Shown piece after piece: positions 26,206 to 34,335 of a stretch of 41,818 nt of DNA. This stretch comes from an uncultured Clostridium sp. GTDB taxonomy: Bacteria; Bacillota; Clostridia; TANB77; CAG-508. The number at the start of each line of letters is the position of its first letter. The stretch's first letter is position 1. Below the pieces are notes generated by a model. It did not search any database and was not told where the DNA came from. It was given only the letters and a program-made list of their open reading frames with translations. Location: NCBI GenBank assembly GCA_900552655.1, contig USAE01000010.1, positions 1 through 41,818 of the forward strand, in the 5' to 3' direction. The translations under genes and the position numbers were made by a program.

Positions 26206-26399
26206 TATAGATTAAACATTGTTTTAACACTTGTAAATAATGTACTTATTTCTTTTATTACCATCGTTAGCACTATTATTAAACCTGCAAGTGTTGTCAT
26301 CATTGCTTGGTCTTCTCTTCCTGCTCGTACCAATACTTGGTATAATACTGCTACTAAAATTCCTATTGCTGCTATTTTAAATAATAAATTTATCTCCAT
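26205..26399 (-). CDS. spoIIIAC: Stage III sporulation protein AC
   Basis: A 64-residue protein that is almost wholly two membrane helices, with LLFKIAAIGILVAVLYQVL and the loop RAGREDQAMMTTLAG that identify SpoIIIAC. Length matches the family. GGAGAGA precedes the ATG. Component of the membrane part of the SpoIIIA-SpoIIQ channel. Confidence 0.94.
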   Translation of the reverse strand: MEINLLFKIAAIGILVAVLYQVLVRAGREDQAMMTTLAGLIIVLTMVIKEISTLFTSVKTMFNL

Positions 26400-26411
26400 A
26401 ATGTTCTCTCC

Positions 26412-26921
26412 TTATATAAAAATAATCATTATAGCTAGTCCTATTGTCGTTCCTAAGGTTTTATATAATTTTGTATTTTTTCTTTGCAAACTTTCTGCTT
26501 CTTTAATGTTATCTTCTAATAATTTTGTTGTTAATTCTATTTGCATAAGTTGTCCTTCTAAATCTGTTTTTCCTAATAAATTTCCTAGTCCTTTTATAAT
26601 GTTTATATCTTCATTTGTAAAATTACTACTACTTTCTCCAACAGATTTTTCCCATGCTTCTTTAGCATTTAATTCATTCATATATGTATGTGCTGTAATA
26701 AAAATATTAGCTATATTTTTATTTAATTCTTTTGAAACTTCTTTAAATAGCTCTGGTAATGGTTCATATGTATATCTCATCTTCGTTATAATTAAGTTTA
26801 AAGCTTTTTTCATTTCACATAAGTCTATTACCCTTAGTTTAAATCTATTTGCTTTTATAATTCCTAAAAAACTGCACATTGCCAATACCATTGTTAAAAG
26901 CACTATCTTTAAAATTCCCAT
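26412..26921 (-). CDS. spoIIIAB: Stage III sporulation protein AB
   Basis: A 169-residue protein with an N-terminal membrane helix (about 5-20) and a C-terminal one (about 152-169), enclosing a helical domain. FKLRVIDLCEMKKALNLI, ITKMRYTYEPLPELF and GLGNLLGKTDLEGQ match SpoIIIAB, which resembles the GspF-type platform of secretion systems. It follows spoIIIAA by 54 bases and precedes spoIIIAC by 12. Confidence 0.93.
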   Translation of the reverse strand: MGILKIVLLTMVLAMCSFLGIIKANRFKLRVIDLCEMKKALNLIITKMRYTYEPLPELFKEVSKELNKNIANIFITAHTYMNELNAKEAWEKSVGESSSNFTNEDINIIKGLGNLLGKTDLEGQLMQIELTTKLLEDNIKEAESLQRKNTKLYKTLGTTIGLAIMIIFI

Positions 26922-26975
26922 GTTTTTTCACCTATTATATGTATATTCAGTATATTTTATTTTAGAACACTAATT

Positions 26976-27905
26976 TTAAATTATTACATATTCATTATTC
27001 ATTTTATCTAGTGTATATACTGTTTCTACTTTTCCTTTAATATTTTTATTTAGAAATATTATTCTGTCGAATATATGTTTGTTTATTATTTTAGAAATAG
27101 ATGGGTTTAGTTTAAGTTCTTTTAAATTGCTACCATGTGCTGTAAAAATTCCTTTTATTCCAGAACAAACTGCATAATTTATAGCTTCTATATCTTCCTC
27201 TTTTCCTATTTCGTCTGCCACAATTATTTCTGGTGACATAGATCTTATTAGTAGCTTCATACCAATGCTTTTGTCTACATTATCCATAACGTCTGTTCTA
27301 ATTCCAATATCATTTTGTGGCACACCTTTATATATAGCTGCAATCTCCCCTCTCTCATCTACAAGACTTACAGTTTTCCCTCTAAAATTAATTTGCTCCA
27401 TGCCATCACTAATTCTTCTCACAATATCTCTTAAAACTGTTGTCTTCCCTGCTCCTGGTGGAGATGCAATTAATGTATTATATATACTATTTTCTTCTAT
27501 ATTTAATATGTACCTTAGTATTTCGTTACTTGCTCCTATTATTTGTCTAGCTATTCTAAAATTCAGATTCGAAATATAATTTATATTGCTTATCTTTCCA
27601 TCGTTTTGTATTACACTCCCCGATATTCCTATTCTATGTCCTCCTTTTATTGTTACAAATCCGTTACATATTTGGCTTTGATATGTATAAATGGAATTAT
27701 CACAAATATGTTGTAATGTTTCTAATATTTCGTTTATAGAAACTGTTGTTTTTAAAATTTCTTCTCCTTTAGAATGTTTTATAATAATAGGTCTTTCGGC
27801 TCTTAATCTTATTTCTTCTACAATATAATTTGTTTGTTTAAATAAGTCTTCTAAACTACTACTTATTCTTCTTGGAAAATATTTTAATATTTCATTATAT
27901 GTCAT
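26976..27905 (-). CDS. spoIIIAA: Stage III sporulation protein AA (ATPase)
   Basis: A 309-residue secretion-type ATPase that powers or assembles the SpoIIIA-SpoIIQ channel. IRLRAERPIII near the N terminus, GHRIGISG near 89-96, Walker A SPPGAGKTT (148-156), LVDERGEIAA (181-190), Walker B IIVADEIG (227-234) and the late FTAHG match SpoIIIAA. Its P-loop has SPP in place of the commoner GPP, which is tolerated. First gene of the operon; the start follows AAAGGAC. By family knowledge the operon is under sigma-E; I do not see a convincing sigma-E box here. Confidence 0.96.
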   Translation of the reverse strand: MTYNEILKYFPRRISSSLEDLFKQTNYIVEEIRLRAERPIIIKHSKGEEILKTTVSINEILETLQHICDNSIYTYQSQICNGFVTIKGGHRIGISGSVIQNDGKISNINYISNLNFRIARQIIGASNEILRYILNIEENSIYNTLIASPPGAGKTTVLRDIVRRISDGMEQINFRGKTVSLVDERGEIAAIYKGVPQNDIGIRTDVMDNVDKSIGMKLLIRSMSPEIIVADEIGKEEDIEAINYAVCSGIKGIFTAHGSNLKELKLNPSISKIINKHIFDRIIFLNKNIKGKVETVYTLDKMNNEYVII

Positions 27906-28006
27906 ATCTAGTCCTTTCTATAAGCATCTTTTTAAGACATCTATTTTTTATATGTACATTTTTTCTGACATTTACCCGTCTTACAAGCATATCCGGTATC
28001 TCCAAC

Positions 28007-28043
28007 AGAAAAAAGCACATATATTAATATATATGTGCTTTTT
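28007..28043 (-). terminator. Terminator after yebC
   Basis: A perfect 15-bp stem (28010-28024 with 28029-28043) with a 4-base TAAT loop. On the minus strand it ends in TTTTTT, 28 bases past the yebC stop; symmetric A/T runs allow use in both directions. Confidence 0.9.
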
Positions 28044-28071
28044 ATATAATTTATTACTATTTTTATAAGAT

Positions 28072-28797
28072 TTATTCTTCCCAGTTGTGATAAACATTCA
28101 TTACATCATCTAAATCTTCTAGTTTATCTATTAATCTTTGCATTTTTTCGCCATCTTCTTCATTTAAAGAAACATATGTTGTTGGAATCATTTGAACTTC
28201 TGCTTCTACAAATTCAAGATTTGCTTCTTCTAAAGCTTCTCTTACAGCAGAAAAATCTGAAGGTTCTGTTGTTATTTCGTAACAATTTTCGTCTGAAGAA
28301 AAGTCTTCTGCACCAGCATCTAATGCTAACATCATTAACTCATCTTCTTCCATATTTGTACTTTCTTTATCTATAACTATAATTCCTTTTTTATTAAATA
28401 AGTATGATACACAACCTGTTGTTCCTAGGTTACCACCAGCTTTGTCAAATACATGTCTTACATCTGCTGCTGTTCTATTTCTGTTGTCTGTACTAGCTTC
28501 TACTATAACTGCAACACCATTTGTTCCATAACCTTCATATGTTATTTCTTCGTAGTTTGAAGTATCTGTTGCTCCAGAAGCTTTTTTTATTGCATTATTT
28601 ATTGTATCATTTGGCATATTGTTTGCCTTACACTTTGAAATTACATCTTTTAATTTGGAATTACCTGCCGGATCTGGTCCACCTTGTTTTACTGCAATTA
28701 ATATTTCTCTACCTAATTTTGTAAATATTTTTCCTCTTGCTGCATCTGCCTTTCCTTTTTTAGCTTGTATATTGTGCCATTTGCTATGTCCTGACAT
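28072..28797 (-). CDS. yebC: YebC/PmpR family protein
   Basis: A 241-residue protein with the diagnostic N terminus SGHSKWHNIQAKKGKADA, followed by GREILIAVKQGG, NMPNDTINNAIKKA, YEGYGTNGVAVIVE and NLGTTGCVSYLF. The family was described as a DNA-binding transcriptional regulator; more recent work links members to relief of ribosome stalling. Length is standard. AGGAGG precedes the ATG. Monocistronic with its own terminator. Confidence 0.95.
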   Translation of the reverse strand: MSGHSKWHNIQAKKGKADAARGKIFTKLGREILIAVKQGGPDPAGNSKLKDVISKCKANNMPNDTINNAIKKASGATDTSNYEEITYEGYGTNGVAVIVEASTDNRNRTAADVRHVFDKAGGNLGTTGCVSYLFNKKGIIVIDKESTNMEEDELMMLALDAGAEDFSSDENCYEITTEPSDFSAVREALEEANLEFVEAEVQMIPTTYVSLNEEDGEKMQRLIDKLEDLDDVMNVYHNWEE

Positions 28798-28876
28798 TGT
28801 TAATTCCTCCTTCTACTTGTTTTTGTTTGTTTAAAGGCTTATACCTATGTTTAAAAGCCATTAGCATTATATCATA

Positions 28877-30595
28877 TTATTTCATTTTTGTGTAGCCATT
28901 TTCTATTATTTCTAAATTTGCTTGCCTTTTTATTTTATTAGTTGTTGTTTTTAGTAGCGGTTCTTCCGAAATTATTATTCCTTTTATTGATTTATATTTT
29001 GGCATTATTTGATTTATATCTTTTATTTTGTCTAATAATACATCATAAATTTCTTCATCTGTTTCTACTTTATATGCTTCTTTTATTATTTCTCTATCAA
29101 ATATTATTTTTACATTTATCTTTATGTCTTCTTTATCTTCTGATTGTTGTTTTCCAAATATAAAAGATTCTTTTACACCTTCTATTTTATTTACTAAAGC
29201 TTCCATTTCCTCTGGAAATATATTTTTACCATTTTTTAAAACAATTACACTTTTCTTTCTTCCACAAATAAAAATATATCCATCTTCATCTATTTTAGCT
29301 AAATCGCCTGTATGGAACCAACCTTCATTTAATACTTCTTTTGTAGCTTTTTCATCATTATAATACCCAAGCATTACATTTGGACCTTTTACAACAAGTT
29401 CTCCCATTCCTTCTTCATTTGCTTCTACTATTTTAGCTTCTACATGTGGAAGAGCTTTTCCTATTGATCCAACTCTAAAATTTTCATTTGTTTCTACACC
29501 TATAACAGGAGAAGTTTCTGTTAAACCATATCCTTGGCACAAATTAATTCCCCAATTTCTAAACGCTTCTTCTACTTCTGGGTCTAGAGCTGCTGCTCCA
29601 CTAATAAATAATTTTATATTACCACCAAATATATTATGTATGTCTTTAAAAATCTCTTTTTTCTCTTCCATCGTTTTATTTTTGTTTTCTTGCATAAGTT
29701 TTTCTACAAATTCAAGTTTTCCTTGTTTTTCCAAATTTTTTATAATATTTTTATACATATTTTCGTATATTGCAGGTACAAAAGCTGCAAAAGTTGTTTT
29801 ATATTCATTTAAGTTTTCTAATATATGTCTTATTCCTTGGCAAAATGCTCTTTCTGCCCCTATGTATAATGAATATAACATACCAACTGTACATTCAAAA
29901 ACATGGTGTAGTGGTAAAAATGATAATATTCTATCATTTGAATTTACATCTAATATAGAAGCAAAGTCCATTACATTAGATACCATATTTTTATGTGATA
30001 AAGCTACTACTTTTGACTTTGATGTTGTTCCAGAAGTAAATAACATTATACTCATTTCTTCTGGATTTATTTTTGCATCTATAAAACTTTTGTCTCCTTT
30101 TTCTACTAATTCTTTTCCTTGCTCAATTAATTCTTTTTGTGAGTAAATTCCTTCTATATGATTTTTAGAATCCATAGAGATTAAATGTTTTAATTTATTC
30201 TTTTCACTATATTTTATTCTTTCTACAGTTTCTTCATATTGCTTAGAATAAAAGATTGCTTCTACTTCAGATCTTTCTATTAATTCTTCTAATTCATTTG
30301 CTGGTAAAGACTTATCTAATGGAACTACTATACCTGTACCACATACAACAGATAAATATGAAAGTTCCCATTCATATCTATTTTCTCCTATAACTGCTAT
30401 TCTTTTATCTTTTAATCCTAGGTTTATTAAAGCTGTTCCTAAGTAGTTTATCATATCTCTTATTTCATTATGTGTATATGTTTCATACTCGCCTTCATTT
30501 AATTTTACTTTATATCCTATCTTTTCTCCATATAAATTTCTTGTTTTATTTAACATATCTTTTAAGTCTGTAACTTCTAAAATATTTTTATTCAT
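28877..30595 (-). CDS. AMP-binding acyl-CoA (long-chain fatty acid) ligase
   Basis: A 572-residue member of the ANL superfamily that activates a carboxylate through an acyl-AMP. The AMP/ATP loop is MLFTSGTTSKSKVV (about 184-197), followed by HVFECT, QGYGLTETSP (near 364), GWFHTGDLAKIDEDGYIFICGRKK (cited by GWFHTGDL) and a C-terminal Lys-containing segment. The layout fits long-chain FadD-type ligases, though an acyl-ACP or other acyl acceptor is possible. CGGAGG precedes the ATG. A perfect dyad at 30679-30697 sits upstream of its promoter region. Confidence 0.85.
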   Translation of the reverse strand: MNKNILEVTDLKDMLNKTRNLYGEKIGYKVKLNEGEYETYTHNEIRDMINYLGTALINLGLKDKRIAVIGENRYEWELSYLSVVCGTGIVVPLDKSLPANELEELIERSEVEAIFYSKQYEETVERIKYSEKNKLKHLISMDSKNHIEGIYSQKELIEQGKELVEKGDKSFIDAKINPEEMSIMLFTSGTTSKSKVVALSHKNMVSNVMDFASILDVNSNDRILSFLPLHHVFECTVGMLYSLYIGAERAFCQGIRHILENLNEYKTTFAAFVPAIYENMYKNIIKNLEKQGKLEFVEKLMQENKNKTMEEKKEIFKDIHNIFGGNIKLFISGAAALDPEVEEAFRNWGINLCQGYGLTETSPVIGVETNENFRVGSIGKALPHVEAKIVEANEEGMGELVVKGPNVMLGYYNDEKATKEVLNEGWFHTGDLAKIDEDGYIFICGRKKSVIVLKNGKNIFPEEMEALVNKIEGVKESFIFGKQQSEDKEDIKINVKIIFDREIIKEAYKVETDEEIYDVLLDKIKDINQIMPKYKSIKGIIISEEPLLKTTTNKIKRQANLEIIENGYTKMK

Positions 30596-30678
30596 TATTG
30601 TTTTCCTCCGTAATCTTTTTAGTTTAGACTATATAAAAATAATATAACTTTTTAAAAAGGTCAATAATTTTTGCTCCG

Positions 30679-30697
30679 TTTGTACCGTGAGTACAAA
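30679..30697. promoter_or_regulatory. Candidate operator upstream of the acyl-CoA ligase
   Basis: TTTGTAC-CGTGA-GTACAAA is a 7-bp perfect dyad with a 5-base spacer. No T-run follows in the direction needed for a terminator. On the minus strand a possible -35 (TTGACC) lies about 16 bases downstream. The GTAC-centred dyad recalls FapR-type lipid regulators (TTAGTAC...GTACTAA), but the match is partial. Confidence 0.4.
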
Positions 30698-30782
30698 AAA
30701 ATCTTTATATGTTTTTTTTATTAAATAGCAAGTACGATATTACTTAAAACTTGTAGCATGAATAAAACAATATAAGACATTA

Positions 30783-31424
30783 TCATTTAGCTATTTTGTT
30801 AGAATAAATATAATCCATTACACTATCTGGGTAATGTTCATCACAAAAGCTATCTAACTTACTATTTGCTTCTATTCCTACAGTTCTTTCTTGTTGTCTA
30901 TTAGCTGCAGCACACGAAATTCCTATATCAAAAAATAGTAGCACCATTAATATTAATGTTATTTGCTTTAATGCAAACATATCTATATTACTAATTAACT
31001 TTTCAATAATTGGATAAATATATTTTACAAATAGTACTCCTCCTGTTCCCCAATATAAACAATGTAACAAACTTGTCCTTCCATTTATATTAAACCATAA
31101 ATTACTATAATCCCAAGAAACAGTTCCAAAAAATTTTTCTTGAAAGAAAGAAAATAGATATTCTACAATTCCACCTAAAAGCATTGTCACTAAAAATATT
31201 TTTAAATTACTTTCATCTTTTATTTTAGAAATAACTAAATAATATATGACTAGCCCTGCTCCATAAACTGGTATTAAAGGTCCATATATTAGACCTTTTC
31301 TAGACATAAAATGGCCATTTTGTACAATAGCTACTATTGTTTCTACTATATATCCTATAATGCTACCTATTATAAAAACCCAAAATATTACTAATAAAAA
31401 TTTAAAAACATCTTTCCTTTTCAT
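30783..31424 (-). CDS. CmpB-type putative ABC transporter membrane protein
   Basis: A 213-residue membrane protein with six predicted helices. GSIIGYIVETI, GLIYGPLIPVYGAG, LLGGIVEYLFSFFQEKFFG (core GGIVEYLFS) and WDYSNLWFNINGRTSL are the pattern of the PF06541 putative ABC-transporter type IV family, common in Clostridia and of unknown function. No ATPase gene adjoins it, so the transporter label is only a family name. Confidence 0.8.
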   Translation of the reverse strand: MKRKDVFKFLLVIFWVFIIGSIIGYIVETIVAIVQNGHFMSRKGLIYGPLIPVYGAGLVIYYLVISKIKDESNLKIFLVTMLLGGIVEYLFSFFQEKFFGTVSWDYSNLWFNINGRTSLLHCLYWGTGGVLFVKYIYPIIEKLISNIDMFALKQITLILMVLLFFDIGISCAAANRQQERTVGIEANSKLDSFCDEHYPDSVMDYIYSNKIAK

Positions 31425-31513
31425 AATATATCACCTCAATTTACTATAAAGTAACATATAATAATTAATATAGTTTTTATATTTTATTAATATTGTATTA
31501 ATTTTTCATATAC

Positions 31514-31560
31514 AATAAAAAAAGCGAAATTTTAAAGACAGTCCTCAAATCTCGCTTTTT
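31514..31560 (-). terminator. Terminator after the deaminase gene; dispersed repeat copy C
   Basis: On the minus strand AAAAAGCGAGATTT pairs, with one mismatch, with AAATTTCGCTTTTTTT around GAGGACTGTCTTT. It begins five bases past the stop at 31565. The core GGAC-T-GTC and the TTTAAAAT flank match copies A and B. Confidence 0.85.
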
Positions 31561-31564
31561 ATTA

Positions 31565-32026
31565 TTAATATATTTCTCCATTTAATTTTTGGTATTCTTC
31601 AAATAGTTGTATACATTCTTCTCTATCTATTTGTTTTTCGTCTAATAAATTTTTATTATTTGTTTCTAAAAATTCATATATAGCATCATCTCTAAAGCCT
31701 ATATTTCCAGCATCTTTTCTTGTGCAAGCAAAATATACTTCTTTGATGTTAGCCCAAATAATTGCTGATAAACACATTGGGCATGGCTCACAAGATGTAT
31801 ACAAAACATGTCCAGATAAATCATGAGTATTTAATTTTTTGCAAGCCTCTCTTATAGCTTGAACCTCTGCATGTGCTGTTGGATCATTATTTTTTATTAC
31901 TTGATTATTGGCTACAGAAATAATATTTCCTTCTTTATCTGTTATAACAGCACCAAATGGACCTCCTTCTAAATTTCTCATTCCTTTATTTGCTTGTTCT
32001 TTTGCTAATTTCATATATTCGTTCAT
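31565..32026 (-). CDS. guaD: Guanine deaminase (cytidine deaminase fold)
   Basis: A 153-residue zinc deaminase. TAHAEVQAI supplies the His ligand and the catalytic Glu, and SCEPCPMCLSAI the two Cys ligands. GGPFGAVITDKEG at the N terminus, ARKDAG-like CTRKDAGNIGFRDD and the length of about 155 resemble Bacillus GuaD more than TadA, which also has a PCPMC motif. The start at 32026 (MNEYMK) has GGAGG 6 bases ahead; that site overlaps the stop of hemolysin III, so the genes are coupled. A tRNA adenosine deaminase role is less likely but not excluded. Confidence 0.82.
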   Translation of the reverse strand: MNEYMKLAKEQANKGMRNLEGGPFGAVITDKEGNIISVANNQVIKNNDPTAHAEVQAIREACKKLNTHDLSGHVLYTSCEPCPMCLSAIIWANIKEVYFACTRKDAGNIGFRDDAIYEFLETNNKNLLDEKQIDREECIQLFEEYQKLNGEIY

Positions 32027-32036
32027 CTTTATCCTC

Positions 32037-32712
32037 CTACATAACATATAATAATATTGTAAAAAATTGTAGTAAACTACCTAATAATATAAATAAATGG
32101 AAAATTGAATGCATATACTTATGTTTTTTACCTAAGGCATAAAGCACTGCTCCTATTGTATAAGCTAATCCTCCTAGTAATAATAGTACAAATCCGAGCT
32201 GTTCCAAGTAGACTTGGTAACAAATTTATTTTAAATATAATACACCAACCCATTACTAAATAGCAAATCATAGAAAATACTTTAAACTTTTTTATATCGA
32301 TAGAATTTAAAATAATGCCTAATATTGCCATAAACCAAATAATTCCAAATATAGTCCACCCAAGTGCCGTATCATACTCTCTAAATGTACATAATGCAAA
32401 TGGTGTATACGAACCTGCAATTAGTAAATAGATCGAACAATGGTCTAGTATTTGGAAAACTTTTTTTGCCTTTCTTTTTGGGTTTAGTCCGTGGTATATA
32501 CTAGACATCGTATACAAAATTATCATTGTAGCACCATATATAGAACCACTTACTATGCCATAAACATTTCCATTTATTGACGCAAACACTATACATAAGA
32601 CTAGTGCAACTACACCAAGCACTCCACCAACAATATGTGAAGTCATATTAAAAATTTCTTCTCCCTTTGTATATTTAGGAAGAATTCTATCTCTTAATTT
32701 TGTTCTTTCCAT
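32037..32712 (-). CDS. Hemolysin III family membrane protein, needing a +1 shift at CGG
   Basis: A seven-helix protein of the HlyIII/YqfA family, related to PAQR receptors. The zero frame runs from ATG 32712 (AGGAGG ahead) through SHIVGG, MSSIYHGL and LDHCSIYLLIAGSYTPF to LLPSLLGTA, where codon 173 is CGG (32196-32194). Read on, it gives an unrelated tail and stops at 32128. Skipping the C gives GFVLLLLGGLAYTIGAV, then HKYMHSIFHLFILLG (histidines of the last motif) and a TAG at 32037, total 224 residues, the family length. So the C-terminal third lies in the +1 frame. Function of the family is not firmly established. Confidence 0.82.
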
Positions 32713-32719
32713 AACCCTC

Positions 32720-33577
32720 CTAACAAATATCTAAATATTTTTTTAAATCTTCCAACTTTGATTCTGTTTCGGTAATACCTTCTTTATATAACGCTTCTAG
32801 TTTTGTCTTATTTTTTTCTAAACGGTCTACTGTTACTTCTTTTTCTGGTCTTATTATAAAAATTTTTCCTTCTTTTTCTAATTCTATTAATTCATCTTGC
32901 AATTTATTATATCTTTCTGGCATTGTATTCAATTTATTTATTAATTTTGGATATTTATGATATGCAATTTTATATAATTTTTTCATCTTATTTGATGTTG
33001 TTGGCTTTCTGTATTTTTTGTCTCTTGTTAAAACTACAACAACTTTTTCATATCCTTCTTGTAAAGCCCATTTTACTGGTATACTATCTGTTACTGCTCC
33101 ATCTAGATAATGATTTTTATTTATTTCTACCATAGCTGAAGCAAGTGGCATACTAGAAGAGGCTTGTGCAGCTTTAAATAAATTATCACAATTGTCTTTT
33201 TCTAAATACTCTGTTTCTGCTTTTTCACAATTAGTTGTAACTATTATAAATCGTTGTTTTGCATCTTCAAATGCCTTATAGTCAAAAGGAACTTTATTTT
33301 CAGAAATATCTCCAAATAAATAGTCATATCCAATTATTCCTTTATTTTTTCTAATTGCTTTTCTTCCTATGTATTTTGGATCATCACAATATTCTAAGTT
33401 TATTTTTGCAGATCTTCCTTCTTGCTTAGTTATATAACTCATTGCATTTAATGCTCCTGCTGAAACACCTGCTACGCATTCAAATTCCATATTATGTTTT
33501 AAAAATGTATCTAATACACCAGATGTATACATTCCTCTTAGTGCCCCACCTTCTAATATTAGTGCTGCTTTTATCAT
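32720..33577 (-). CDS. Patatin-like phospholipase
   Basis: A 285-residue serine hydrolase of the patatin family (YjjU/RssA-like). The oxyanion loop is GGALRGMY (10-17), the nucleophile elbow GVSAG with Ser39, and the second dyad residue Asp in LDGAVTDSIP near 158. It would release fatty acids from phospholipids or other acyl esters. No signal peptide. AGGAGG precedes the ATG. It lies 7 bases upstream of hemolysin III, so patatin-hlyIII-guaD probably form one operon ending at the hairpin at 31514-31560. Confidence 0.9.
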   Translation of the reverse strand: MIKAALILEGGALRGMYTSGVLDTFLKHNMEFECVAGVSAGALNAMSYITKQEGRSAKINLEYCDDPKYIGRKAIRKNKGIIGYDYLFGDISENKVPFDYKAFEDAKQRFIIVTTNCEKAETEYLEKDNCDNLFKAAQASSSMPLASAMVEINKNHYLDGAVTDSIPVKWALQEGYEKVVVVLTRDKKYRKPTTSNKMKKLYKIAYHKYPKLINKLNTMPERYNKLQDELIELEKEGKIFIIRPEKEVTVDRLEKNKTKLEALYKEGITETESKLEDLKKYLDIC

Positions 33578-33724
33578 TTTTGCCTCCTAAAATTTTTATA
33601 ATATTTATTAATTTAATGCAAATATTCCATGTTAGTAGTAAATTTGCTAAAGTTTTTAATAATGTTTCTATTGTATCACAAATAACTTATTTTAGTGTAA
33701 ACTTTTTGTAAATTTTTTATTTTA

Positions 33725-33753
33725 TTGAACTTTATGTAAATTTGTTGTATAAT
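33725..33753 (+). promoter_or_regulatory. Sigma-A type promoter of the 158-aa gene
   Basis: TTGAAC (33725-33730), a 17-base spacer and TATAAT (33748-33753), 45 bases before the ATG. The TATAATATTTACA stretch is identical at the promoter at 36696-36724. Confidence 0.75.
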
Positions 33754-33798
33754 ATTTACATGTGCAACTGTTGATAATACTAAAAGGAGGCTCTATTT

Positions 33799-34275
33799 AT
33801 GAATAAGGCAAATGAATTAAAATTAAAAGAGCACATAAAAAAGCTTGTAAAAGAACAAGTTGAATTGGAAGTAGCAGCTCGGTTAAAAGAACAGGTTGAA
33901 TTGGAAGTAAATGCTAGGTTAGACGAGTTAAAAGCTGAACTTAACCTTCCTCCTGTCGAAATATCTTTAAAGCAATATTTAATAAACTTAGGAGTTGGAA
34001 AAACTCGTTGGGGTAAAGGTTTAGAATGTACACTATTTGCTATTGAATATTACCATGCAAATAATGTATCACCTGGAAAGCAGTTTTATAAAGTTCTCGA
34101 GGAAAACGGTTTTTCTGAAAGAGAATTGCGTTCTGCTAAAGAAGCCGCCTTTAGAACGAAAACTCCTCTTTATAAAAGAATTTTTGAACGCTTTGAAGGT
34201 TTTACCAGAGCTCCTACCAATACACAATTCGTAAAAATTGTAGAAGGCTATTATTATAGTACTTATAATAATTAA
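33799..34275 (+). CDS. Hypothetical coiled-coil protein with a 12-residue tandem repeat
   Basis: A 158-residue soluble protein I do not recognise. The N terminus (about 1-48) is a charged coiled coil containing two nearly identical 12-residue units, KEQVELEVAARL and KEQVELEVNARL, encoded by adjacent 36-base repeats. The rest is a basic helical domain (KQYLINLGVGKTRWGKG, FYKVLEENGFSERELRSAK) that could bind nucleic acid; ENGFSEREL recalls a helix-turn-helix. It uses both CGG and AGG at the same repeat position. AGGAGG before ATG, its own promoter and a strong terminator make it a single-gene unit, probably acquired. Confidence 0.6.
   Translation: MNKANELKLKEHIKKLVKEQVELEVAARLKEQVELEVNARLDELKAELNLPPVEISLKQYLINLGVGKTRWGKGLECTLFAIEYYHANNVSPGKQFYKVLEENGFSERELRSAKEAAFRTKTPLYKRIFERFEGFTRAPTNTQFVKIVEGYYYSTYNN
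33850..33921 (+). repeat. Two 36-base tandem repeats inside the 158-aa gene
   Basis: Units 33850-33885 and 33886-33921 differ at only a few bases, including CGG versus AGG for the same Arg and GCA versus AAT. This fits a recent in-frame duplication. Confidence 0.85.
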
Positions 34276-34279
34276 GTCA

Positions 34280-34320
34280 AAAATTCACCAGTAAAACTTT
34301 TTGCTTTACTGGTGAATTTT
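34280..34320 (+). terminator. Terminator of the 158-aa gene
   Basis: A perfect 16-bp stem, AAAATTCACCAGTAAA with its complement (34305-34320), 9-base loop and a T-run, starting four bases after the stop. Confidence 0.92.
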
Positions 34321-34335
34321 TTGTGTAATGAAACT

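Noticed and set aside
22734..27579. Plus-strand open frames across the spoIIIA operon
   Set aside because: They are antisense to conserved genes, lack ribosome-binding sites and show only hydrophobic or low-complexity composition.
32027..32047. Earlier in-frame ATG for the guanine deaminase at 32047
   Set aside because: It lies inside the end of hemolysin III without a ribosome-binding site, while GGAGG sits correctly before 32026.
33850..33921. Reassignment of CGG to another amino acid
   Set aside because: The tandem repeat has CGG and AGG at the same position, and the duplicated cysteine protein has CGG where its other half has Lys, so Arg is the best reading in these genes.
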